In this document: positions 1-7,054 of the stretch, one piece after another | How positions within the stretch are numbered: position 1 is the first letter of the stretch | How the letters are laid out: every line of letters begins with the position of its first letter | The notes under the pieces: generated by a model | What the model saw: the letters and a program-made list of their open reading frames with translations, nothing else | The model's database searches: none | Told to the model about the DNA's origin: nothing | Program-made: the position numbers and the translations under genes | NCBI GenBank assembly: GCA_030043575.1 | Contig: JASHXK010000427.1 | Coordinates: 1-14,794, forward strand | Length of the DNA stretch: 14,794 nt | Source of the DNA: Terriglobales bacterium | GTDB taxonomy: Bacteria; Acidobacteriota; Terriglobia; Terriglobales; Acidobacteriaceae | Direction: 5' to 3'

Positions 1-171
1 TGCCCGCCATTCATATTGTCCTTCGCCGTTGGCCCCGCGCCTGAAGCGGGATTGGCCCTGCCGCTGATTGTCGGCACCGTCGTCTTCGCCAATGCATTCC
101 TTTATGCGGGCGTAGCTGCAGGCGGATACTTCGTGGTGAGCATGATGATGCAGAAAAAGCGGCACTCGTGA
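1..171 (+). CDS. C-terminal end of a membrane protein (5' truncated by the window)
   Basis: Frame 1 is open from the first base and ends in TGA at 169-171, giving 56 residues with no start codon inside the window. The visible part is strongly hydrophobic: a Pro/Gly-containing stretch, then a long apolar run (LALPLIVGTVVFANAFLYAG) and a second apolar stretch (VAAGGYFVVSMMM). It closes with the basic tail QKKRHS, which suggests one or two membrane segments and a cytoplasmic C-terminus. Too little is present to name a family. It converges on aguA with only five bases between the two stop codons, so any terminators must lie inside the coding regions. The reading frame and composition look real; the function is unknown. 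Confidence 0.6.
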   Translation, partial: CPPFILSFAVGPAPEAGLALPLIVGTVVFANAFLYAGVAAGGYFVVSMMMQKKRHS

Positions 172-176
172 TGCCG

Positions 177-1313
177 TCACACCGCTGGCTGCGGTTGCGT
201 CATGCAATGCAAGGCTCCGAGCCCCCAGATAAAATCGCGGCAGTAGATGCCGACAACCTCGCGTTCGGGGAACGTTTCCGCCAGCACATCCAGCGCGATC
301 CGATCGTTGGCGTCGCTGAAGACGGGCACAAGCACCAGTTGGTTGGCGATGTAAAAATTTGCGTAACTAGCCGGTAGCCGATGTCCTTCGAAGAAAACCG
401 GCTTGGGCATGGGCAATTTCACCACCTTGAGCGGCTTGCCGGATTGATCCGTGCTCTTCTTCAGCCAACGAAAATTCTCGCGCAACGGCTCGTGATTAGG
501 ATCGTCAGGATCGGGCTCATAGGCGGTAACCACGGTCCGCGGACCAACGAAGCGAGTAATGTCGTCGACATGTCCGTGGGTATCGTCGCCCACAATGCCA
601 CGTTCCAGCCAAATGACCTTCTCGATGCCGAGATAGTCGGCGAAGAGTTCTTCCAGATGCTCGCGCGACAATCCGGGATTACGCTGCTGTACGTCGCTCA
701 ACAGACACTCTTCCGTTGTGATCAAGGTTCCGCGGCCGTTGACGTCGATGCTGCCGCCTTCGAGGACAATCCGTTGCAGCTCGCCGTTGTGTCGCAGCCC
801 CGGCTGCCATGCTGGAACTTTCAGAGCCCTCGTGATCTCGTTGCCTGCGATCGCATCGAGCTTCCAATCGCTGTATTTAGCCCAGGCATTAAAACGCCAG
901 ACCGTGGCCGCGACTGGCTCATGTCCGCCCTTGCCCGACTCTCGACGAACAAAGATGGGCGCGTAATCACGCGTCCAGCCACGATTCGTCGGTACGCGGA
1001 AGAAACGGACATTGCCGGCAGGCTTCCCCGGTGCACAGGCTTTTTCCGGCAGCACATGCGAGCGAACCAGCACCTGCCGGGCTTTGGCTTCCGCCGCTTC
1101 ATCGTTCACCAGGATGTTCACACGCTCGACTCGCGCCAGGTGGCGAACCATCTCTGCGTAAATCCAAGGAATCGCTTCGAACTTGCCCGGCCAATCCGAA
1201 CGATTATGCGGCCAGGCGATCCAGGTGGCCTCATGCGGCTCCCACTCGGCCGGCATACGATAGCCCAGTGCCGAAGGCGGCTGTGAAAGATCGATCTTGC
1301 TTTTCTTCGGCAT
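177..1313 (-). CDS. aguA: Agmatine deiminase (agmatine iminohydrolase)
   Basis: Hydrolyses agmatine to N-carbamoylputrescine and ammonia, the first step of the arginine decarboxylase route to putrescine; cytoplasmic. The 378-residue product has full family length and the peptidyl-arginine-deiminase fold signatures. These are the N-terminal GYRMPAEWEPHEATWIAWPH (residues 17-36), TRDYAP at 114-119, EGGSID at 185-190, the GDDTHGHVDD motif at 242-251 with the catalytic-type histidine, and the C-terminal GALHCMTQ in which Cys370 is the expected nucleophile. The ATG start lies three bases after the aguB stop, and no clear Shine-Dalgarno sequence is visible. Translation is therefore probably coupled to aguB in one transcript. 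The adjacent aguB makes the assignment over peptidyl-arginine deiminase very secure. Confidence 0.95.
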   Translation of the reverse strand: MPKKSKIDLSQPPSALGYRMPAEWEPHEATWIAWPHNRSDWPGKFEAIPWIYAEMVRHLARVERVNILVNDEAAEAKARQVLVRSHVLPEKACAPGKPAGNVRFFRVPTNRGWTRDYAPIFVRRESGKGGHEPVAATVWRFNAWAKYSDWKLDAIAGNEITRALKVPAWQPGLRHNGELQRIVLEGGSIDVNGRGTLITTEECLLSDVQQRNPGLSREHLEELFADYLGIEKVIWLERGIVGDDTHGHVDDITRFVGPRTVVTAYEPDPDDPNHEPLRENFRWLKKSTDQSGKPLKVVKLPMPKPVFFEGHRLPASYANFYIANQLVLVPVFSDANDRIALDVLAETFPEREVVGIYCRDFIWGLGALHCMTQPQPAV

Positions 1314-1316
1314 GGA

Positions 1317-2258
1317 CTAGACCATGAACCGCTGCGTGATGGGCGCGTAGGCATCGACCCGACGGTCGCGCCAGAAAGGCCAGTTGCGACGCACGTCTTC
1401 GATGTGGTGGAGATCGACCTCGGCTACCAGCACGTCCTCTTTGTCATGGGGTGCGTGAGAGACGACGCGACCGAAGGGATCGGCGATGAACGATCCACCC
1501 CAGAACTCCAAGCCTTTGCCCGGCGCCTCATTGCCGCGAATGTTTCCGGTCTCGAAGCCGACGCGATTGGGCACCGCAACATATACACCATTGGCGATTG
1601 CGTGCGCGCGCTGGATGGTTTGCCACGCGTCGTATTGTGCCTCGCCGTACTTCGCCTTCTCGTCTGGGTGCCAGCCGATCGCCGTGGGATAGAACAATAC
1701 ATTCGCACCCTGCAGCGCCGTCAGGCGGGCGCCCTCCGGATACCACTGGTCCCAGCACACCAGCGTGCCAAACTTTGCAAAGTCCGTTTCGAACGCCTTG
1801 AAGCCAAGGTCGCCCGGCGCGAAGTAGAACTTCTCGTAGTAGAGCGGATCGTCCGGGATGTGCATCTTCCGATAGATGCCCGCAAGCTTGCCGCCGGTGT
1901 CGATGATGGCCGCAGTGTTGTGATAAAGGCCCGGCGCACGCCGCTCGAACAGCGAAGCGATGATCGTGACCTTCAGATCACGCGCGAGATCGCCGAGTCG
2001 TTTTGTCGCCGGCCCTGGAATTGGCTCGGCCAAATCAAACAGCGCCACGGCTTCGCGTTGGCAGAAATACTGTGTTTGAAAGAGCTCTGGCAGGCAGATG
2101 ACCTCGGCGCCCTTGCCGGCAGCGGTGCGAACATGTTCCATCGCGCGCTCCAGATTCTGCTCCGGCTCTGATGTGCACGACATCTGCACCACACCGATAT
2201 GAAAGTTCCGCTCCTGCAACAATTCGCTCCGCTGAAATGGAAAATGCATTGCTAGCAT
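1317..2258 (-). CDS. aguB: N-carbamoylputrescine amidase (nitrilase family)
   Basis: Converts N-carbamoylputrescine to putrescine, CO2 and ammonia, following AguA. The 313-residue product carries the nitrilase catalytic triad: Glu58 in LPELF, Lys131 in RKMHIPD, and Cys168 in LVCWDQWYPE. The last motif, with YYEKFYFAPGD just before it, is typical of the plant-type carbamoylputrescine amidases. The conserved core begins near residue 17 (RNFHIGVVQMS), so the first 10-16 residues may be extra. A second in-frame ATG three codons downstream (at 2249) is a possible alternative start. It is the first gene of an aguB-aguA unit and is divergent from the speY-like gene. The palindrome at 2263-2278 lies immediately upstream and could be a regulator site. 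Confidence 0.94.
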   Translation of the reverse strand: MLAMHFPFQRSELLQERNFHIGVVQMSCTSEPEQNLERAMEHVRTAAGKGAEVICLPELFQTQYFCQREAVALFDLAEPIPGPATKRLGDLARDLKVTIIASLFERRAPGLYHNTAAIIDTGGKLAGIYRKMHIPDDPLYYEKFYFAPGDLGFKAFETDFAKFGTLVCWDQWYPEGARLTALQGANVLFYPTAIGWHPDEKAKYGEAQYDAWQTIQRAHAIANGVYVAVPNRVGFETGNIRGNEAPGKGLEFWGGSFIADPFGRVVSHAPHDKEDVLVAEVDLHHIEDVRRNWPFWRDRRVDAYAPITQRFMV

Positions 2259-2262
2259 AGCA

Positions 2263-2278
2263 TCCGTAGTCCTACGGA
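2263..2278. promoter_or_regulatory. Perfect 7-base inverted repeat in the aguB / speY divergent gap (operator candidate)
   Basis: The sequence reads TCCGTAG-TC-CTACGGA, two perfect 7-base arms around a 2-base centre. It begins five bases upstream of the aguB start and lies about 140 bases upstream of the proposed speY start. The centre is too small for a stable RNA loop, which favours a dimeric DNA-binding protein site over a terminator. No regulator gene is adjacent, so the cognate protein is unknown. Confidence 0.4.
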
Positions 2279-2340
2279 GTTCGGCATGTCGCGATTGTTA
2301 ATGCAGGGTTACATCTGTCGCGACGCGCTGGCCGCGCAGG

Positions 2341-2369
2341 TTGACGACACTCGCAACAAACTGTAGCTT
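2341..2369 (+). promoter_or_regulatory. Possible sigma-70-type promoter for the speY-like gene
   Basis: TTGACG at 2341-2346 is followed after 17 bases by TAGCTT at 2364-2369. The -35 element matches at five of six positions, while the -10 matches at only three. Initiation near 2376 would leave a leader of about 45 bases before the proposed TTG start at 2422. If real, this promoter contradicts use of the far-upstream TTG at 2341 as a start codon. Confidence 0.3.
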
Positions 2370-2421
2370 CGATTGTTCCGCTCCTAAATCGCAGCGTTTC
2401 TCGATAGACGAGGTGAATCCG

Positions 2422-3501
2422 TTGAGCGACGAGCAACCCAAGAATCATGGCGAAGGCATCGATCGCGTTCTGCACGACCCGGTCTCCGACAAATTGGTAC
2501 CGCTGGAGCCGCTGGATCTTGCCGCAACTCACAGCATCGACGATCTGGTGCGCAGCATGGGGCGCACGGCCTTCACCGGCCGGCAGGTCGGCGAGGGCGC
2601 CGATGTTCTGGAGGCGATGGCACGCGACCAAGGTTGTTTCATCGTGATGACGCTCGCCGGCGCCATGACTGTCGCTAAACAAGGATTGATCATCACGGAG
2701 CTGATCGATCGCGGTGTGGTCAGTGCCATCATCTCAACTGGCGCGCTGATGGCGCACGGACTGGTAGAGGGGGTTGGCCGCTCGCACTTCAAGTATGACC
2801 CTCGCATGGACGACACCGAGTTATACGAAGCAGGCTATAACCGCGTCTACGACACGCTCGAACCGGAGACCAATCTTGATTTCGTGGAGACGATCGTCGC
2901 CCGCATTTTAAAAAGCTGGGACCACAATGAGGTGCTTTGTTCCTACAAGCTCAACCGCGAGATCGGGCGCTATCTGAGCGAGCACATCGAGGAGCGCGGA
3001 ATTCTCAAGTCGGCATTCGAGAAGAATGTGCCGGTATTCGTTCCCGCCTTCAGTGATTCGGAGATCGGCCTCGATGTCGCGCTGCACAATCGCGCGCGCC
3101 GCAAGAACAATATTCCGCCGTTGCACTTCGATCCATTCGAAGATTTGGAGTTCTACGCCGAGACGCTGCTAAAGCAGGAGCGACTGGGAATTTTGACCAT
3201 TGGCGGCGGCGTGCCGCGAAACTGGGCGCAGCAGTTCGGGCCATTCATCGAGTTGCGCCATCGCCGAGGCGGCGAGGATCTCCCGTTGAAGCGCTTCCAC
3301 TACGGGGTTCGCATCTGTCCCGAGCCAGTGAACTGGGGTGGTCTGTCGGGCTGCACCTATAGCGAAGCGGTGTCATGGGGCAAGTTTGTTCCGCCCGAAG
3401 AAGGCGGTCGCTTCGCCGAAGTGCTGCTGGATGCGACCGTAGGACTACCACTAATTGCCGGCGCAGTGCTGGAAAGGTTGAAAACAGCGGCTAGTGGTTA
3501 A
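2422..3501 (+). CDS. speY: Deoxyhypusine synthase-like protein, probable homospermidine synthase
   Basis: Member of the deoxyhypusine synthase family, 359 residues from the chosen start. The family's catalytic lysine motif is intact: SEAVSWGKF, with Glu315, Trp319 and Lys321. The nucleotide-binding-fold signatures MTLAGAMTVAKQG (76-88), ISTGALMAHGL (104-114) and TIGGGVPRNW (259-268) are also present. Bacteria lack eIF5A. Established work in the cyanobacterium Anabaena showed that a homologue (named speY) is needed for homospermidine synthesis. The neighbouring aguB-aguA genes make putrescine, the expected substrate, which supports that role here. The start is uncertain: TTG at 2422 has GAGGTG six bases upstream, GTG at 2413 is possible, and a TTG at 2341 is in frame but probably overlaps the promoter. 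Substrate specificity is inferred, not visible. Confidence 0.85.
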   Translation: MSDEQPKNHGEGIDRVLHDPVSDKLVPLEPLDLAATHSIDDLVRSMGRTAFTGRQVGEGADVLEAMARDQGCFIVMTLAGAMTVAKQGLIITELIDRGVVSAIISTGALMAHGLVEGVGRSHFKYDPRMDDTELYEAGYNRVYDTLEPETNLDFVETIVARILKSWDHNEVLCSYKLNREIGRYLSEHIEERGILKSAFEKNVPVFVPAFSDSEIGLDVALHNRARRKNNIPPLHFDPFEDLEFYAETLLKQERLGILTIGGGVPRNWAQQFGPFIELRHRRGGEDLPLKRFHYGVRICPEPVNWGGLSGCTYSEAVSWGKFVPPEEGGRFAEVLLDATVGLPLIAGAVLERLKTAASG

Positions 3502-3523
3502 ACGAACCACCGTCTTACATCCT

Positions 3524-4735
3524 TCAGGCACCCGGCACCGTCGCGGTCAGGTTCCGCACGATCTTGCCGAATTCCTCATCGCTGACTAGCCCGCCGTCTG
3601 CGATGGCTTTGCGTTTGACCGCTTCCAACACCGCCGGGCGTTGCTGCTCAGGCAGATCGATGCGCAGCTCTTCCGCCTTCAGGCGAACGCTGTCGAGGCC
3701 GCTTTTCTTGCCCAGAACGATGCCGCGCTTCGCTCCTACCAGATCGGCGGCGTAGGGCTCAATTGCTTCGGGAATGTGAAACTGGCTGGCAACCGCACCG
3801 CTCTCGCGCAGGAAAAGATTGTCGCCGATCAGTGGCTTCCATCTTTCCAATTCGTATTTCCCTGCTCTTCGCACCAGTTCTGAAACTTCGCGGATGCGCT
3901 CCAGCTTAAGCTCGACGGGCACGTCGTAAAGACATTGCAAAGCGAGCGCCACCTCGGCGATGTCGGCATTTCCGGCCCGCTCGCCCATGCCGTTGATAGT
4001 CCCTTGTATCCAGGTCGCGCCGCCTCGAACCGCGGCGACAGCAATAGCAGTTGCCAGGCCAAAGTCGTTGTGGCCGTGCCAGTGGATTGGAATATCGCTG
4101 CCTGCCCATTCCTTTGCCCACCGCACCAAGAACTCAGCGGCTTCCGGTGTGCAGACTCCGATGGTATCGACTAAGACAATCTCTTTTGCTCCAGCATCAA
4201 TGGCCGCCGAATAAATCTTCCGCAAGAAATCCAGATCGGCGCGGCTGCCATCGACCCCAAAGAACGCGACACGAATTCCGTTCTGGCTTGCGAAACAAAT
4301 TGCCTCGGTCGCGCGACGGAGCGCCTCTTCACGAGAAATCCCATATGCTTTGAGCTTGAGATCGCTGACCGGCAACTCAATGACTGAAGCCTGCAATCGC
4401 AAACGCACCAGCTCTTCGACGTCGCCGCGAGTCGCCCGCGAAAACCCCCAAACTTCAGCCTGCTTCAGCCCAGCCCGCAGGATCAGCGAAATCGCCTCCG
4501 CATCTTCAGCGGAAACCTTCGGGAAGCCAGCTTCGATACGTCCCACGCCGAGCTCGTCGAGCTTCTTCGCAATTTCCAGCTTCTGTTGCGGACTGAAGAC
4601 CACTCCCACGGTCTGCTCTCCGTCGCGGAGGGTCGTATCGTAAAAGCGGATGGTTCGCGAGCGATCGAAATCGGGACGGACATCCGGCCGCGAGTTGACT
4701 TCGCTGGTCCAGACTTTTCCTGCCAACGCGCTCAT
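3524..4735 (-). CDS. LeuA/NifV-family acyl-CoA condensing enzyme (homocitrate/isopropylmalate synthase-like)
   Basis: DRE-TIM metallolyase of 403 residues, expected to condense an acyl-CoA with a 2-oxo acid. Visible motifs are FYDTTLRDGEQ (31-41, Asp33 a metal ligand), IEAGFP (67-72), the metal-binding HGHNDFGLA (220-228), and NGMGERAGNAD (248-258). A GKKSG turn follows at 342-346. No C-terminal leucine-sensing regulatory domain of the LeuA type is seen, so length and motifs are closer to homocitrate synthase/NifV than to full-length LeuA. ATG at 4735 was chosen because it overlaps the upstream stop as ATGA. The frame stays open to 4843, but that extension lies inside the FAH gene and has no family similarity. 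Substrates are unknown. Nothing linked to nitrogen fixation or lysine synthesis is nearby. Confidence 0.85.
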   Translation of the reverse strand: MSALAGKVWTSEVNSRPDVRPDFDRSRTIRFYDTTLRDGEQTVGVVFSPQQKLEIAKKLDELGVGRIEAGFPKVSAEDAEAISLILRAGLKQAEVWGFSRATRGDVEELVRLRLQASVIELPVSDLKLKAYGISREEALRRATEAICFASQNGIRVAFFGVDGSRADLDFLRKIYSAAIDAGAKEIVLVDTIGVCTPEAAEFLVRWAKEWAGSDIPIHWHGHNDFGLATAIAVAAVRGGATWIQGTINGMGERAGNADIAEVALALQCLYDVPVELKLERIREVSELVRRAGKYELERWKPLIGDNLFLRESGAVASQFHIPEAIEPYAADLVGAKRGIVLGKKSGLDSVRLKAEELRIDLPEQQRPAVLEAVKRKAIADGGLVSDEEFGKIVRNLTATVPGA

Positions 4736-5757
4736 CGCACCACTCCCTGCGTTTCGGTCGCGAGTGCAGGTGGTTTCTCGCCGTATGCCTGCTCCCACGA
4801 GATCACAGGATTGCGCAGAACGCCGATTTGCTCGATCTCGCATTCCATCACATCTCCAGGCTTCAGAAACCAGGCTTTGGGATCGGCGCTGAACGCAGCG
4901 ACACCGGAGACCGTGCCCGTCGACACGACATCACCCGCGCTGTAGCCCATCGGCGAATAGTGCGCGAGGATTTCCGGAATGGTCACCGACATCTTGCTGC
5001 TGTGCGAGCGTTGACGGACCTCACCGTTCACGCGCAGCTCCATCGCGAGGTTGTGCGGCTCTTTGATTTCGTCGGCGGTAACGATATGCGGACCGAGCGG
5101 GCAGAACGAATCAATCCCTTTGCAGAAGCTGAAGACACCCGACTTCATCTCCTCGCGCTGAATGTCACGAGCCGTGATGTCGTTGAAGATGACATAGCCA
5201 CCGATGTATTGTTCAGCATGTTTCGCGGTGAAGTGCTTGCCCGCGTTCTTCAGCACTACCGCAAGCTCGAGTTCGTAATCGAGCTCTCCGGTGAGATGCG
5301 GCGGAAAAATCACTGGCTCATCTGGCCCGATGATGGCATCGACGTTCTGGAAGAAGACGATCCATGGCAAGACAGGATGAGAAAAGCCGGCTTTTTCGGC
5401 CTCGTGATGGTGTTCACGGAAATTGCCAGCGGTGTGAAAGAACTTTTTCGGAATGATCGGCGCCTTGATGCGAACCTCTTCCCGCTTGTAGAAGATCGGT
5501 TCACCGTTGATCCCGTTCTCAGGCCGCTGCTCGGTAACGTATTGGAGCGTAGCGCGCGCCGCATCGAGACTGCGGTCTCCGCCCTCAAACAGCAATCGCA
5601 TATCGGAAGGAACGACGGAATCAGAGAGGGAGCCGCGGTTCTTCTTGTCGCGAACGAAGAAATCATCGGCGGCATTCAAATCGATAATCCGGCCATCGGC
5701 AGTAGCGGCTCCGATGCGTTGACGCGATTGATTGTCCAGAAAGGTGACAAGTTTCAT
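4732..5757 (-). CDS. Fumarylacetoacetate hydrolase (FAH) family protein
   Basis: Metal-dependent enzyme of the FAH superfamily, which hydrolyses, hydrates or decarboxylates beta-diketo or 2-oxo acids; 341 residues, probably cytoplasmic. The family core is clear: ELDYELELAVV (158-168) with the paired acidic metal ligands, YVIFNDITARD (188-198) with the third acidic ligand, FCKGIDSFCPLGP (211-223) with the active-site lysine, and STGTVSGV (279-286). The N-terminal part contains HTAGNFREHHHE (108-119), matching the substrate lid region of these enzymes. The ATG start is preceded by AAGGAT a few bases upstream. Its stop overlaps the start of the LeuA-like gene, so both are probably made together for one pathway. 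Whether it acts as fumarylacetoacetase, acylpyruvase or hydratase cannot be decided from sequence. Confidence 0.88.
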   Translation of the reverse strand: MKLVTFLDNQSRQRIGAATADGRIIDLNAADDFFVRDKKNRGSLSDSVVPSDMRLLFEGGDRSLDAARATLQYVTEQRPENGINGEPIFYKREEVRIKAPIIPKKFFHTAGNFREHHHEAEKAGFSHPVLPWIVFFQNVDAIIGPDEPVIFPPHLTGELDYELELAVVLKNAGKHFTAKHAEQYIGGYVIFNDITARDIQREEMKSGVFSFCKGIDSFCPLGPHIVTADEIKEPHNLAMELRVNGEVRQRSHSSKMSVTIPEILAHYSPMGYSAGDVVSTGTVSGVAAFSADPKAWFLKPGDVMECEIEQIGVLRNPVISWEQAYGEKPPALATETQGVVR

Positions 5758-5868
5758 GTGATCCTTGTTTTTTCCAGATGAGCTGCTCCTGCCGAATTAC
5801 GGGCTCAGGCCGGGAACGCGGTGCCCGCCGCGAATCGAGTCTATTGATGATGGTGTGGTTTGGCAAAC

Positions 5869-7047
5869 CTACGGCTGCTGGTTCTGTTCAGGCGGAAAGC
5901 TGTTCCCCTGCGGCAGCGATTGCGGCGTGTTTGGTTGCTGGCCAAAGCTACCCCCCGGCTGTTGACCAAGACCGCCTGGCTGCTGACCAAAACCGCCCGA
6001 CTGCTGGCCCAAGCCGCCCGGCTGTCCATTCGGCTGCTGGCCATTCATCTGACTGGCAGGCGTTCCGATCTGCGCGCCGCCGATGGTCGTCGGCTGGTAG
6101 GGGCCGCGCAACAAGACGTTGGCCACATCCATCATCGGGTTGTAGATGAACACCCACTCGTTGTAGGTCTTCTTCTTGTTGTAAATGCGGATAGTCTTTT
6201 CTTTACTCAAGCTGGCAACACCTACAATCGCGCCGCCGCCAAACTGCTGATTGCCTCCGGCCGTGTTTTGCCCAAACGGCGAGCCCGGCTGATTGCCGGC
6301 TCCCGGCTGGCTGCTACCAAAACCGCTCCCCGTACTGTTGCCGAAACTCGAGCCGGGATTGCTGCTGGATTGGTCGGATCCGGGGGTGGATCCGGAGCTG
6401 CCCTGATCGGTGTCGCCGGAAGATCCCAAGCTGCTGCCGGGATTGCTTTGCGAACCGAAGCCCTGACCGGTATTGCTTGAGAATCCAAAGCCCGACCCTG
6501 GTTGTTGGGAACTCTGCTGCTGTTGCCCGAGTTGTTGCTGCAGCTGCTGTAAAGAAGAACCCAGATTGCCTGAAGAGCCGAAATTGCCTGAGGCCGGAGA
6601 TGGAACGCCGCCGATAAGCGCGCCACCCGGTGTCAAGCCTCCACCCTGACCCAGAGCCGCGGCCGGCGTGCCCGGCGCCGCTGCGTTCAACATGGTCGCG
6701 ATATCGCCGTAATTCAGAACCTTCCACTTGCCGTCTTTGGTCAGCGGGTCCTTGTAGCGCTGGCGCAGATAACGGATCTGCCCTTTGTCGAGATCGTCCA
6801 GGGTGGCGGGATAACGCCCGTTCTTCTTGTAAAACTTCTTGATGGCACGCGCGTACTCCGTACCGCGATGAATCATCTCCTCTTCACGATCGCGCTTGAT
6901 CTGCTGCACCAAACGAGGCGCAGTGTAATACGTTGCGACAATGATCATCAGCGCCATCATCAGCAGAATGGCAAGCAGCATGTATCCGCCCTCGCGCTGG
7001 CGGCGCGCCGAGCGATGCGGATCCGTAATCGGATGATTCGTTTTCAC
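5869..7047 (-). CDS. Pseudopilin (type II secretion / type IV pilus minor pilin-like) with Gly/Ser/Gln-rich insertion
   Basis: 392-residue protein with a prepilin-like N-terminus: basic leader RRQREGG (15-21), then a hydrophobic helix YMLLAILLMMALMIIVATYY (22-41). The usual Glu at position +5 is absent (Ala). The segment APRLVQQIKRDREEEMIHRGTEYARAIKKFYKKNGRYPATLDDL (43-86) is typical of T2SS-like pseudopilins in this phylum. Residues about 124-272 are a low-complexity Gly/Ser/Gln/Pro stretch. A short structured core (273-318, containing TYNEWVFIYNPMMDV) follows, and then a Gln/Gly/Pro tail with four heptapeptide-like repeats, GGLGQQS, GGFGQQP, GGLGQQP and GGSFGQQP (344-371). The GTG start lies seven bases after the PilP-like stop. 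It is the last gene of the pil operon and probably interacts with the inner-membrane platform. Function inferred. Confidence 0.75.
   Translation of the reverse strand: MKTNHPITDPHRSARRQREGGYMLLAILLMMALMIIVATYYTAPRLVQQIKRDREEEMIHRGTEYARAIKKFYKKNGRYPATLDDLDKGQIRYLRQRYKDPLTKDGKWKVLNYGDIATMLNAAAPGTPAAALGQGGGLTPGGALIGGVPSPASGNFGSSGNLGSSLQQLQQQLGQQQQSSQQPGSGFGFSSNTGQGFGSQSNPGSSLGSSGDTDQGSSGSTPGSDQSSSNPGSSFGNSTGSGFGSSQPGAGNQPGSPFGQNTAGGNQQFGGGAIVGVASLSKEKTIRIYNKKKTYNEWVFIYNPMMDVANVLLRGPYQPTTIGGAQIGTPASQMNGQQPNGQPGGLGQQSGGFGQQPGGLGQQPGGSFGQQPNTPQSLPQGNSFPPEQNQQP
5957..6019. repeat. Three 21-base tandem units encoding heptapeptide repeats
   Basis: Three consecutive 21-base units (5957-5977, 5978-5998, 5999-6019) differ at a few positions each and encode the GG-L/F-GQQ-P/S repeats at the C-terminus of the pseudopilin. 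The length is a multiple of three, so copy-number change would keep the frame. The divergence between units, mostly at synonymous positions, suggests the array is not freshly expanded. Confidence 0.7.
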
Positions 7048-7054
7048 GGTTAGC

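Noticed and set aside
381..1286. 301-codon open frame on the plus strand opposite aguA
   Set aside because: It lies entirely antisense to aguA, whose motifs are complete, and its translation shows no family features. Long antisense frames are expected in GC-rich genes.
1404..2171. 255-codon open frame on the plus strand opposite aguB
   Set aside because: Antisense shadow of a clearly recognised nitrilase-family gene; no motifs.
4736..4843. N-terminal extension of the LeuA-like frame
   Set aside because: The added 36 residues lie inside the FAH gene and have no family similarity. ATG at 4735 with the ATGA overlap is the better start.
4828..5781. 317-codon open frame on the plus strand opposite the FAH-family gene
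   Set aside because: Full antisense overlap with a gene that carries all family motifs; the translation resembles nothing known.
5817..5832. CGCGG/CCGCG stem upstream of the FAH gene as a terminator for the pil operon
   Set aside because: Only five paired bases, with no T-run in either direction.
5857..5869. GGTTTG-G-CAAACC palindrome at the end of the pseudopilin gene
   Set aside because: It is short and overlaps the stop codon; a one-base centre allows only a weak hairpin, and there is no other sign of a protein site.
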